DNA of 10,827 nucleotides from UBA830 sp036339975 (GTDB lineage Bacteria; Pseudomonadota; Alphaproteobacteria; MPNO01; UBA830), in assembly GCA_036339975.1 (NCBI GenBank), contig JAYYZV010000159.1, forward strand, positions 1-10,827, read 5' to 3'. Shown here piece by piece: positions 1 through 7,238 of the stretch (its first letter is position 1; each line of letters opens with the position of its first letter). The notes under the pieces are model-generated. The model was not told the DNA's origin and searched no databases. It saw nothing but the letters and a program-made list of their open reading frames with translations. A program made the position numbers and the translations under genes.

Positions 1-38
1 CGCGGGCGGAAGACGCTGTCCAAAAAACCGACGGTTAA
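1..38 (+). CDS. C-terminal tail of an upstream gene (possibly Cox11/CtaG)
   Basis: One forward frame reads eleven codons (RAEDAVQKTDG) into a TAA at 36-38, 18 nt before the subunit III start. That spacing fits the end of the preceding gene of the same operon. In alphaproteobacteria the gene just upstream of ctaE is commonly ctaG, the copper chaperone that metallates the CuB site, and its extreme C-terminus is variable and polar. Nothing in eleven residues identifies the family, so the CtaG suggestion is inference from gene order. Another forward frame also stays open across this stretch, so even the reading frame is not certain. Confidence 0.35.
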   Translation, partial: RAEDAVQKTDG

Positions 39-56
39 ACAACGGAGCCCTATAAT

Positions 57-887
57 ATGGTCCCTACCGCAGATTCAGGCGCCAGCGCCACAGAACACGA
101 CTTCCATGGCCACAAGCATCCATATCATCTCGTCGACCCCAGCCCATGGCCATTTATAGGATCAATCTCGGCGTTCATTATGGCGATCGGGGCTGTGCTT
201 TATATGCATGGCGAGATCAGTTGGCTTCTGATCCTAGGCACTGTCGCCGTAATGGGGACAATGGCCGGATGGTTCTGGGAAGTAATAAAAGAGGCCGAGT
301 TTGGTGGCTATCACAATCCGGTAGTTCAGGTGGGTATGCGCTACGGCATGGCACTGTTCATTGCTTCAGAAGTTATGTTCTTTGTCGCCTGGTTTTGGGC
401 CTACTTCAACGCTGCGTTGTTTCCTAGCGAACAGATTCAAGGCCAGTGGCCGCCGCCCGGCGTACAGACATTCGACACGTGGGATCTGCCTTTCCTTAAT
501 ACCCTTATCCTCCTGATGTCGGGAATTACAGTGACCTGGGCGCATCACGCTTTGCGTGAAGGAAACCGCACGCATTTTATGCAGGGGCTTGCACTCACAA
601 TTTTCCTCGGAATTTGTTTTACCTGTGTGCAGGCTTTTGAATACAGCCATGCTGCGTTTGGTTTCAGCGACGGTATTTACCCGTCCACCTTTTATATGGC
701 GACCGGTTTCCACGGCTTCCACGTTCTTGTCGGTACTATCTTCCTGATCGTTTGTTACTTTCGGGGACGCGCGGGTCACTTCAGTGCCGATCACCACTTT
801 GGTTTTGAAGCCGCGGCCTGGTATTGGCATTTCGTCGACGTTGTGTGGCTATTTCTTTTTATCTGCATTTACTGGTGGGGTCGCTAA
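57..887 (+). CDS. ctaE: Cytochrome c oxidase subunit III
   Basis: This is subunit III of the aa3-type haem-copper oxidase (also called coxC), an integral inner-membrane protein that stabilises the catalytic core and its proton uptake during O2 reduction. The 276 residues match the usual bacterial length and show the expected seven hydrophobic segments. Family hallmarks seen are HPYHLVDPSPWP near residues 21-32, the membrane glutamate E105 in SEVMFF, the TGFHGFHVLVGT stretch at 216-227, and HFGFEAAAWYWHFVDVVW at 247-264 near the C-terminus. The ATG at 57 has a GGAG Shine-Dalgarno at 44-47 with good spacing. It is followed 31 nt later by the DUF983 gene and then surf1, which is the typical alphaproteobacterial oxidase-assembly order. 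The identification is secure. Subunits I and II must lie upstream, outside the window. Confidence 0.97.
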   Translation: MVPTADSGASATEHDFHGHKHPYHLVDPSPWPFIGSISAFIMAIGAVLYMHGEISWLLILGTVAVMGTMAGWFWEVIKEAEFGGYHNPVVQVGMRYGMALFIASEVMFFVAWFWAYFNAALFPSEQIQGQWPPPGVQTFDTWDLPFLNTLILLMSGITVTWAHHALREGNRTHFMQGLALTIFLGICFTCVQAFEYSHAAFGFSDGIYPSTFYMATGFHGFHVLVGTIFLIVCYFRGRAGHFSADHHFGFEAAAWYWHFVDVVWLFLFICIYWWGR

Positions 888-918
888 GATAGCCGTACTC
901 TGCGGTGGCCGGCGATCA

Positions 919-1302
919 ATGACTGCTCCAAGAAGTTGGCCGCCCCGATCGCCGTTATCGACAGACCTCGGGTGCAAGTGCCCAAGATGCGGCCAAGGGA
1001 AGCTACTCAAAAACCTACTCGATGTTCGCGACCGGTGCGAGCACTGCGACCTTGATCTAACACCGCACGATACCGGAGATGGGGCGACGGTTTTTGTTAC
1101 CCTCGTGCTCGGCACGATCTTGGTGGGTCTCGCGATCTGGCTTGAAACTGTTTTTGAGCCGCCCAACTGGGTCCACTTTTGTGTATGGCTCCCCGTCATT
1201 AGCATTGGGTCCATCGCAATGCTCCGGCTATTCAAATCTATACTGATTGGTATGCACTTCAGAAATCTCCGACATAAGTATGAGAATCCTAATGACGCCT
1301 AG
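919..1302 (+). CDS. DUF983 family zinc-ribbon membrane protein
   Basis: This 127-residue protein has an N-terminal cytosolic zinc-ribbon-like module with two CxxC pairs (C21/C24 in CPRCGQGK and C40/C43 in CEHC). A conserved GDGATVFVTL stretch follows around residues 53-62, then two transmembrane segments at roughly 58-77 and 88-105. This pattern is characteristic of DUF983, a family of unknown biochemical function often encoded inside cytochrome c oxidase clusters. The ATG at 919 places the gene after ctaE. An in-frame ATG at 784 would make a longer product overlapping ctaE by about 100 nt and is unlikely, because the extra residues lack family character. No strong Shine-Dalgarno precedes 919, so translation may be coupled to ctaE. 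The 3' end overlaps the start of surf1. A role in oxidase assembly is inference from position only. Confidence 0.9.
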   Translation: MTAPRSWPPRSPLSTDLGCKCPRCGQGKLLKNLLDVRDRCEHCDLDLTPHDTGDGATVFVTLVLGTILVGLAIWLETVFEPPNWVHFCVWLPVISIGSIAMLRLFKSILIGMHFRNLRHKYENPNDA

Positions 1303-2011
1303 GCTGGTCTCGATCCGGCTTAATTTCTGGATGACGTTATGTGCCCTGCCAGCGTTGACACTGTTGATAGGTTTGGGCGTATGGCAGCTTCAGAGATTGG
1401 AATGGAAGCAAGCTATAATTGCTGAACGGGCGGCCCGTGGCGCGATGCCGGTAATCGTAATTTCCCAAGTGCCAGATGATGGATGGCAGGCCTTAGAACA
1501 CCGGCGCGTGGTTCTGCGCGGCCGGTATCTTCACGACCGAGAAATGCTTATCTGGAACAGGGTGCGCCATGGGCAATCTGGTTTCGATCTGATAACCCCA
1601 ATTGTGCTGGAAAGTGGTGGTTCCGTGCTAGTTCATCGCGGGTGGGTGCCACGCACCTGGCTAGAGGGAAAAGTTGTTCGCCGCAGACCCATTGGGTCAA
1701 TACGTCTCAATGGCGTGGTGCGGGGCGGAGGTAGGGCGACGCCTTGGGTGCCAGACAACAATCCCGAAAAGGGGGAATGGTTTTTTGCTGATCTCGCAGA
1801 GATGGCGAGGGCCGCGGGCATTACGGACGCCAAACCTTATCTGGTTCGCGTCGCACCCGATGCCGGCGAACCCGGTTATCCAAAAGGCGCTTATGCTATC
1901 CGTAGGATTCGTAACAAGCACCTGGAGTACGCGATGACGTGGTTTGGACTTGCTGGAACACTGGTGGTTATCTACGGCGCTTATCACTGGCGACAGCGGA
2001 GAATTAGTTGA
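1280..2011 (+). CDS. SURF1-family cytochrome oxidase assembly protein
   Basis: SURF1/Shy1 proteins are inner-membrane factors that help insert haem a into subunit I of cytochrome oxidase. Here about 243 residues show the two-helix hairpin topology: a first membrane segment leading into LGVWQLQRLEWK, a large periplasmic domain, and a second membrane segment at the C-terminus. Hallmarks seen are the HRGWVP motif at residues 119-124, a PDNNPEKGEWFFADL stretch, and the diagnostic NKHLEYAMTW at 212-221 leading into the last helix. The start is uncertain. ATG at 1280 and ATG at 1292 are both plausible, overlapping the DUF983 gene by 23 or 11 nt, and neither has a clear ribosome site, which fits translational coupling. 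An upstream in-frame start at 1247 is less likely. The family call is secure. Confidence 0.95.
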   Translation: MRILMTPRLVSIRLNFWMTLCALPALTLLIGLGVWQLQRLEWKQAIIAERAARGAMPVIVISQVPDDGWQALEHRRVVLRGRYLHDREMLIWNRVRHGQSGFDLITPIVLESGGSVLVHRGWVPRTWLEGKVVRRRPIGSIRLNGVVRGGGRATPWVPDNNPEKGEWFFADLAEMARAAGITDAKPYLVRVAPDAGEPGYPKGAYAIRRIRNKHLEYAMTWFGLAGTLVVIYGAYHWRQRRIS

Positions 2012-2017
2012 GAGAGG
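2011..2017 (+). promoter_or_regulatory. Ribosome binding site for the TTG-started M32 peptidase
   Basis: AGAGAGG lies six bases before the TTG at 2024. It overlaps the last base of the surf1 stop codon. It is the best purine-rich match in this short gap and supports the TTG as the real start, since no ATG or GTG sits nearby in frame. Confidence 0.6.
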
Positions 2018-2023
2018 AATACT

Positions 2024-3508
2024 TTGTCGGCCTATCTGGAGCTTGAAAGTCGGTTTCACCGCATCGCGGCGCTGGGTGAAGCAGCAGGGGTATTGCATTG
2101 GGATATGTCGGTACTGATGCCGCCCGGCGGCGTTGATGCCCGCACAGAGCAGCTGACATCTCTGAAGCTGACCATACACGAGATGAAAACCGCCCCGGAA
2201 CTGGCTGATCTTTTGAAGGCCGCCGAAGACGAAACTTCGGAGGGAGAGTGGCAGAAAGCTAACCTAGCCGAGATGCGACGTTGTTGGGTTCACGCCAATG
2301 CGGTGGATCCGGATTTGGTTGAGGCTATGACCCGAGCTGGTTCAGCTTGCGAAATGGTTTGGCGCGAGGCACGCCCGGAGAACGATTACGACCGGGTACT
2401 GCCCTACCTGGAGGAGGTATTGAACTTGTCGCGTCAGGCGGCGTCGGCGAAGGCATCGGCGCTGGGGTGTTCGGACTATGAGGCGCTGCTGGATCAGTAC
2501 GAGGCCGGTGGACGCACAGACCAGATTGACGCCCTCTTCGCGGATCTTGAACGGTTTTTACCAGATTTCATAGAAAACGCCGTTGCCGGGCAAGTGGCAC
2601 GGGGTGACGCCATTATGCCCGCAGGTCCTTTCCACATCGATCGACAGCGTGACTTGGCTCGCAAACTGATGAGAGTGTTGGGATTCGACTTCGATGCTGG
2701 ACGGCTAGATATCAGCCTGCATCCGTTCTGCGGCGGCGTGCCCGGAGATATCCGGGTTACCACCCGCTACACAGAGGACGATTTCATGCAAAGCCTTATG
2801 GGTGTTCTGCATGAGACCGGGCATGCACTTTATGAGATGGGATTACCGAAGGATTGGCGGTACCAACCGGTCGGGTCGGCGCGCGGTATGGCGCTTCATG
2901 AAAGCCAGTCGCTGCTGATCGAGATGCAGGCTTGTAGAAGCCGGGAGTACATGGTTTTTGCCGCTCCTTTGATACGCGAGGCGTTTGGTGGAAAAGGGGC
3001 CGCGTGGGAAGTCGAGAATCTTTATCGCTTATATACCCATGTTGAACGGAGCTTCATACGGGTTGACGCTGATGAAGTGACCTATCCGGCGCACGTGATC
3101 TTGCGCTATCGCTTGGAACGGGCGTTGATAGGTGGAGACCTCGCTTTGAAAGACTTGCCGGGGGCCTGGAACGATGAAATGGAGAGCCTATTAGGAATAC
3201 ATCCTCCGGACGACAGGCAGGGTTGCATGCAGGACATACACTGGTATGACGGAGCGTGGGGTTACTTTCCCACCTACACGATGGGCGCGATGGCTGCGGC
3301 GCAGCTATTCGCTGCGGCGAAGGTCGCGGAACCGGATATCACCGAGCGGATTTCACACGGCGACGTCGCACCGCTAGTGGGGTGGATGCGAGAAAACCTG
3401 CACGCTAAGGCATCCTCCACATCAACTGACGATCTGATGAGGGCCGCTACCGGGAAACCACTGGGTGCCGAAGACTTCAAAGCACATCTGCAGGCCCGCT
3501 ATGGCTGA
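2024..3508 (+). CDS. M32 family (Taq-type) metallocarboxypeptidase
   Basis: This predicted zinc carboxypeptidase removes C-terminal residues from peptides and is probably cytosolic, as no signal peptide is visible. Its 494 residues match the usual M32 length of about 500. Catalytic features in order are the zinc-binding HETGH at 263-267 (general base E264), HESQSL at 292-297 supplying the third zinc ligand E293, and the family-specific FIRVDADEVTYPAHVILR block with the substrate-binding arginine. GYFPTYTMGAMAAAQ follows towards the C-terminus. All catalytic residues are present, so it should be active. The start is TTG at 2024, supported by a purine-rich ribosome site. It begins only 12 nt after surf1 and is probably cotranscribed with the oxidase genes, although no link to respiration is known for the family. 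Peptide turnover is the likely role. Confidence 0.95.
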   Translation: MSAYLELESRFHRIAALGEAAGVLHWDMSVLMPPGGVDARTEQLTSLKLTIHEMKTAPELADLLKAAEDETSEGEWQKANLAEMRRCWVHANAVDPDLVEAMTRAGSACEMVWREARPENDYDRVLPYLEEVLNLSRQAASAKASALGCSDYEALLDQYEAGGRTDQIDALFADLERFLPDFIENAVAGQVARGDAIMPAGPFHIDRQRDLARKLMRVLGFDFDAGRLDISLHPFCGGVPGDIRVTTRYTEDDFMQSLMGVLHETGHALYEMGLPKDWRYQPVGSARGMALHESQSLLIEMQACRSREYMVFAAPLIREAFGGKGAAWEVENLYRLYTHVERSFIRVDADEVTYPAHVILRYRLERALIGGDLALKDLPGAWNDEMESLLGIHPPDDRQGCMQDIHWYDGAWGYFPTYTMGAMAAAQLFAAAKVAEPDITERISHGDVAPLVGWMRENLHAKASSTSTDDLMRAATGKPLGAEDFKAHLQARYG

Positions 3509-3566
3509 GAGCCTATCTGCAGACTTAGGGTGGTAATTCGAAAGATATATTGGATCCCTCTTGATG

Positions 3567-3591
3567 GGGTGAAATGTGAGAATGCTCACCC
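3567..3591 (+). repeat. Overlapping inverted repeats in the thrC leader
   Basis: GGGTGA at 3567-3572 is perfectly complementary to TCACCC at 3586-3591. Inside this, GTGAG at 3576-3580 pairs with CTCAC at 3585-3589 around a four-base loop. The two pairings share the right arm and are mutually exclusive. No T-run follows, so this is not a standard intrinsic terminator. Arms of five to six bases can arise by chance, and function is unproven. Confidence 0.3.
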
Positions 3592-3747
3592 GACTAGCGC
3601 CAACAAAATTCCTTTTCACCGCCAGAGATGGCAATTTTCCATTGGAACCGCTCCTTTTGGGCATTGCGTTCGGCTCATGGATCGAACCACAAATCGCGCG
3701 ACCGATATTTTCGCATGGGCGTTTAAACTTGAAGCGACTATTCCTGT

Positions 3748-3775
3748 TTGACATCGCCTGCCGCCCCACTAAATT
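3748..3775 (+). promoter_or_regulatory. Candidate sigma70-type promoter for thrC
   Basis: A perfect -35 hexamer TTGACA at 3748-3753 is followed after 16 bases by TAAATT at 3770-3775, which matches four of six -10 consensus positions. Initiation would fall near 3782, giving a leader of about 18 nt with the ribosome site just upstream of the GTG start. The 291-nt gap after the M32 gene contrasts with the tight spacing on either side, so an independent promoter for thrC is plausible. Confidence 0.4.
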
Positions 3776-3787
3776 CCGCCCGTCTTT

Positions 3788-3793
3788 GAGGAG
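3788..3793 (+). promoter_or_regulatory. Ribosome binding site fixing the thrC GTG start
   Basis: GAGGAG lies six bases before the GTG at 3800, close to ideal Shine-Dalgarno sequence and spacing. It decides the GTG start, which also gives the N-terminus (MKYVSTRG) expected for threonine synthase. Confidence 0.75.
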
Positions 3794-3799
3794 CAGCCT

Positions 3800-5206
3800 G
3801 TGAAATACGTATCCACGAGGGGTGAAGCGTCGGAACTTGCTTTTGATGACGTGTTGCTAGCCGGTCTGGCCGCCGACGGTGGTCTCTACGTACCTGAGGT
3901 ATGGCCCCAATTCGCGCCTGCTGATTTTGAAGCGATGGCCGGTCTATCCTATCCTGACATTGCCTTTAGGGTGATTAAACCCTTTGTTGGGGCAACCATT
4001 CCCGACGATGCGCTTCAGGCAATGATAGACGATACCTATGCGGGCTTCGGCCATGAAGCCATCGCGCCGCTAAAACAGATAGGCGCTAATGAATGGCTTA
4101 TGGAGCTGTTTCACGGCCCCACGTTGGCGTTTAAGGACTTTGCGTTACAACTGGTCGGGAGGATGTTCGATCATGTGCTCGCGGCACGCGGCGAGCGGGT
4201 GACGATCATTGGTGCTACCTCCGGCGATACGGGGTCAGCCGCGATCGAAGCCTGCAGGGGTCGTGACAATATAGATGTCTACATCCTGTTTCCCGAGGGC
4301 CGGGTATCAGAGGTGCAACAACGTCAAATGACGACTGTTGAAGCAGCCAATGTCCACGCGGTCGCGATCGGTGGTACGTTTGATGACTGTCAAGACCTGG
4401 TTAAGGAAATGTTTAATGATGCTCAATTTCGTAGGGAGTATAAATTGTCGGCGGTGAATTCGATCAACTGGGCACGTGTGCTCATCCAGATGGTCTATTA
4501 CGTGGTTGCCGGTGTTCGGCTTGGTGCGCCGAAGCGTCGGGTAAGCTTTGCCGTTCCGACCGGAAATTTTGGCAATATCCTAGCGGGCTGGGCTGCATGG
4601 AAGTGCGGTTTGGCAGTCGATCGGTTGGTGGTCGGTACCAATTCTAACGATATTCTGTTTCGTTTTTTTGAAACCGGCGAAATGAAAATGGCTGAGGTTG
4701 AGCCGACGTTGTCGCCGAGTATGGATATCCAAGTATCGAGTAATTTTGAGCGCCTTTTGTTCGATATGTTGGATGGCGATGGTGCTGCAGTGCGTGAATG
4801 GCTGTCCGATTTCCGTCAAACGGGCTCTGTCTCCATGGAAGACGCGCGCCTGATTCAGGCTCGGGAAAAATTTGATGCGGTACGGCTGAACGACAATGCT
4901 ACTCGTCGTGTGATCCGGGAGGTTTACAAAACTACCGGTGAGTTGCTGGATCCGCATAGCGCAATCGGTGTGGAGGCCGCGCGCCAGTGCCGGGGGAGTG
5001 CCGCCGTACCTATAGTTTCGTTGGCAACGGCGCATCCTGCTAAATTCCCGGATGCTGTCGAGGAGGCGACTGGTATTCGACCGGGGCTGCCGCTCTGTAT
5101 GGCGGATCTATTCGATCGCACCGAGAAATTCAATATCCTCGCGAACGATAAAGCCGTCTTTCAAGATTTCATCCGACGGGCCGCTATCGGTACAGTTCAG
5201 GCGTGA
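3800..5206 (+). CDS. thrC: Threonine synthase
   Basis: Threonine synthase is a PLP enzyme that converts O-phospho-L-homoserine to L-threonine and phosphate, the last step of threonine synthesis in the cytosol. The 468 residues match the longer, fungal/proteobacterial-type enzymes. The N-terminus carries the family signature MKYVSTRG with a later LAADGGLYVP. The Schiff-base lysine is K112 within HGPTLAFKDFALQ. GATSGDTGSAA at 138-148 lies in the cofactor and substrate pocket, and PTGNFGN at 252-258 is the phosphate-binding loop. The GTG start is well supported by GAGGAG upstream. The stop overlaps the GTG start of the M16 peptidase by 4 nt, so the two are probably cotranslated. This thrC-M16 pairing is common in alphaproteobacteria. 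No Thr/Ile-rich leader peptide typical of enterobacterial attenuation is visible upstream. Confidence 0.97.
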   Translation: MKYVSTRGEASELAFDDVLLAGLAADGGLYVPEVWPQFAPADFEAMAGLSYPDIAFRVIKPFVGATIPDDALQAMIDDTYAGFGHEAIAPLKQIGANEWLMELFHGPTLAFKDFALQLVGRMFDHVLAARGERVTIIGATSGDTGSAAIEACRGRDNIDVYILFPEGRVSEVQQRQMTTVEAANVHAVAIGGTFDDCQDLVKEMFNDAQFRREYKLSAVNSINWARVLIQMVYYVVAGVRLGAPKRRVSFAVPTGNFGNILAGWAAWKCGLAVDRLVVGTNSNDILFRFFETGEMKMAEVEPTLSPSMDIQVSSNFERLLFDMLDGDGAAVREWLSDFRQTGSVSMEDARLIQAREKFDAVRLNDNATRRVIREVYKTTGELLDPHSAIGVEAARQCRGSAAVPIVSLATAHPAKFPDAVEEATGIRPGLPLCMADLFDRTEKFNILANDKAVFQDFIRRAAIGTVQA

Positions 5207-6465
5207 CTATTTCCCAAGCTTCTCTGGATGGCGGGATCCGCGTCGTTTCCGACCGGATGGATTCGGTCGAAAGTGTTTCCATTGGTGTCTGGGTCAATGC
5301 CGGTGCGAGGAATGAAGACGCATCAAACAACGGTGTTTCTCATCTTCTTGAACACATGGCGTTCAGGGGCACCAGCCAACGCTCGTCGGCAGAGATTGCG
5401 ACCGAAATAGAGAATGTAGGAGGCCACCTAAATGCATATACGTCTCGTGAAACTACGGTTTATTACGCTACAGTTCTAAAGGAAGATGTGGATCTCGCGC
5501 TCGATATTATTTCCGATATCGTTCTTAATTCTACCTTCGACGAGGAAGAGTTGGATCGTGAGCGAGGTGTCGTTCTGCAGGAGATAGGTCAGGCTAATGA
5601 TACGCCAGACGACATTATCTTCGATCTTTTTCAGGAAACGGCCTTTCCCGACCAGCCATTGGGTCGTCCCATACTCGGGACGGTTGACACCGTCCGAGAA
5701 ATATCCCGGCAGACGCTAGTTGAATACATCTCTGCCCAATACGGCGGAAATCGGATGGTAATCGCCGCGGCCGGAAACCTTGATCCGGAAGATTTGGTCC
5801 TTCGTTCCCAAGAGTTGTTTGCTGGTGTTTCTGCCTCCTCGGCATCCGAGCCGCCCGCCGGTGAATATCATGGAGGCTATCTGCGAGATAACCGTGATCT
5901 CGAGCAAGCGCACCTAGTGATGGGGTTTAACGGTATTGGGTTCGGCGATGACGATTATTATCCGCTGGCAGTACTTTCCACGGCGCTGGGTGGTGGGATG
6001 TCGTCCCGTCTATTTCAGGAAATCCGTGAAAACCGCGGGCTGGTCTATTCCATCTATACGTTCTCATCAGCATTTACGGATGGAGGAATATTCGGTCTGT
6101 ATGCCGGGACGGGGGAAGAAAAGATTCACGAGTTAGTTAGCGCAGCCAGTCGAGAGTTGCGCCGGGTTGCCGAAGATCCAATCGATGATGGCGAGCTGGC
6201 TCGATCTAGGGCACAGATCAAGGCCGGGGTGTTGATGTCGCTCGAAAGCACGTCTTCCAGAGCGGAGCGGTTGGCACGGCACTTGATAACCCATGACCGT
6301 ATCGTCTCTGTTGAGGAGATTTCCAGCCGAATTGACGCCGTTTCCGCTGAAGACATCCGGCGCGTTGCTGGCCGTTTGCTAGCGTCGGCACCGACGGTGA
6401 CGGCTATAGGGCCTGTTGGCAACATGCCCGACTATGATACGGTTAAGGTGCTTCTTAACGGCTGA
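5203..6465 (+). CDS. M16 family zinc peptidase (processing-peptidase type)
   Basis: This is a predicted zinc endopeptidase related to the beta subunit of the mitochondrial processing peptidase. The inverted zinc motif HLLEH occupies residues 47-51 (ligands H47 and H51, general base E50), with the third ligand E127 in VVLQEI at the family's standard distance. The C-terminal half carries GGGMSSRLFQEIRENRGLVYS with the conserved R278/Y282 pair that contacts substrate. The 420 residues match the single-chain bacterial form, which normally works as a homodimer or with an inactive partner. No signal peptide is seen, so it is probably cytosolic. The GTG start at 5203 overlaps the thrC stop as GTGA, implying translational coupling. 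The gene ends 6 nt from the convergent yqgE stop. The native substrate is unknown. Confidence 0.95.
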   Translation: MTISQASLDGGIRVVSDRMDSVESVSIGVWVNAGARNEDASNNGVSHLLEHMAFRGTSQRSSAEIATEIENVGGHLNAYTSRETTVYYATVLKEDVDLALDIISDIVLNSTFDEEELDRERGVVLQEIGQANDTPDDIIFDLFQETAFPDQPLGRPILGTVDTVREISRQTLVEYISAQYGGNRMVIAAAGNLDPEDLVLRSQELFAGVSASSASEPPAGEYHGGYLRDNRDLEQAHLVMGFNGIGFGDDDYYPLAVLSTALGGGMSSRLFQEIRENRGLVYSIYTFSSAFTDGGIFGLYAGTGEEKIHELVSAASRELRRVAEDPIDDGELARSRAQIKAGVLMSLESTSSRAERLARHLITHDRIVSVEEISSRIDAVSAEDIRRVAGRLLASAPTVTAIGPVGNMPDYDTVKVLLNG

Positions 6466-6471
6466 TCTTCT

Positions 6472-7047
6472 TCAAGCGTGACCGGCGTCGCCGGATAGCA
6501 TGGATGCGTCGATCCCAATCTTGGCCAGAGCGACATGCCAAGTTTTGTTCGGATCCTTTCCGAAGACAAGGTTCTGGTCGGAATCCACTGACAGCCACCC
6601 ATTTGCCTGAATTTCGGAATCGAGTTGGCCCGGCCCCCACCCGGCATAGCCGAGCGCTAGAAGACTGCTCTTAGGGCCTTCACCGTCCGCGATGTCGCGA
6701 AGAATGTCAGTGGTTGCGGTAAGCGCGATCTGTTCATCGATCACCATTGTAGCATCCTGCTGGTAATCCGCCGAATGCAGCACGAAGCCGCGCCCTGACT
6801 CCACCGGTCCGCCAAAATGCACCTGAATATCATCGCCGCCTGTCGATGTGCGGAGGTCGAGCTGATCGAGCAGGTTTGGGAAGTCGATATCCTCGAGAAC
6901 CTTATTCACGACTAGGCCCATCGCGCCATCTTCGGTATGGGTGCAAATATAGATCACAGTTTTGATGAAACGTTCGTCAAGCATCTGCGGCATGGCGACG
7001 AGCAACTGGCCGGTAAGATAGCCATCTTCACGGGGATTTTCTGTCAT
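6472..7047 (-). CDS. YqgE/AlgH family protein (DUF179)
   Basis: This 191-residue cytosolic protein belongs to the YqgE/AlgH (UPF0301/DUF179) family, whose biochemical role is unsettled. It was historically linked to alginate regulation in Pseudomonas. Conserved blocks seen are FIKTVIYICTHTEDGAMGLVVN at about 27-48, FGGPVESGRGFVLHS at 78-92, and LGYAGWGPGQLDSEIQANGWL at 132-152. Together these are diagnostic and complete. The ATG at 7047 is preceded on its own strand by an AGGTG-like ribosome site about five bases away. The gene converges on the M16 peptidase and diverges from the disulfide reductase gene. In alphaproteobacteria yqgE is often adjacent to a DsbD-like gene, so the neighbourhood is typical. 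Family membership is secure and function is not. Confidence 0.95.
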   Translation of the reverse strand: MTENPREDGYLTGQLLVAMPQMLDERFIKTVIYICTHTEDGAMGLVVNKVLEDIDFPNLLDQLDLRTSTGGDDIQVHFGGPVESGRGFVLHSADYQQDATMVIDEQIALTATTDILRDIADGEGPKSSLLALGYAGWGPGQLDSEIQANGWLSVDSDQNLVFGKDPNKTWHVALAKIGIDASMLSGDAGHA

Positions 7048-7126
7048 TTCGCACCTATATCTCGTTTATCCGTCTCCGGGCGCTTACCCCATGATATCTC
7101 TCACATATTTTTCGCGCCACTGGTTG

Positions 7127-7153
7127 GTTATAAACACAAATTTTACATGCCAA
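7127..7153 (-). promoter_or_regulatory. Weak candidate promoter for yqgE
   Basis: On the minus strand TTGGCA (complement of 7148-7153) and TATAAC (complement of 7127-7132) each match five of six sigma70 consensus positions. The 15-base spacer is shorter than the usual 16-18, so strength is doubtful. It lies about 80 nt upstream of the yqgE start. Confidence 0.28.
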
Positions 7154-7165
7154 GCTTAATATTTA

Positions 7166-7181
7166 AACAGCGAACGCTGTT
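7166..7181. promoter_or_regulatory. Perfect palindrome in the yqgE/dsbD divergent region, candidate operator
   Basis: AACAGCGAACGCTGTT is a perfect inverted repeat, with 7-base arms around a central AA. It lies in the AT-rich gap between two divergent genes and just upstream of a TATA-rich stretch (7199-7209) that could hold a -10 element for the disulfide reductase gene. Symmetry, size and position fit a dimeric repressor or activator site. I cannot name the regulator, and no second copy was noticed in the window. Confidence 0.4.
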
Positions 7182-7238
7182 ATGGGCGATACCTTGCCTT
7201 ATATTATAAGTCAGATCGAAAAAAGGTTTAATGCCAGC

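Noticed and set aside
366..830. Minus-strand open frame opposite ctaE
   Set aside because: It lies opposite a fully conserved membrane protein gene, and its product is polar and unrecognisable.
784..918. N-terminal extension of the DUF983 protein, starting inside ctaE
   Set aside because: It would overlap ctaE by about 100 nt, and the added residues do not resemble the family. The ATG at 919 gives the normal length.
1247..1279. Earlier in-frame start for SURF1
   Set aside because: It lengthens the overlap with the DUF983 gene and adds residues with no family character. ATG 1280 or 1292 gives a normal short cytosolic N-terminus.
3530..3803. Two short forward open frames (73 and 75 codons) in the gap before thrC
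   Set aside because: Neither product resembles a known family, they overlap each other, and the region contains the candidate thrC promoter. The GTG at 3576 has a GGGGTG upstream, so the 75-codon frame cannot be wholly excluded.
4580..5035. Minus-strand open frame opposite thrC
   Set aside because: It is fully inside a well-conserved gene and has no family features. It is an antisense shadow.
7182..7238. Upstream ATG start for the disulfide reductase
   Set aside because: No ribosome site precedes it, and it would put 19 mostly polar residues ahead of a clear signal peptide. It also overlaps the end of the palindrome at 7166-7181.
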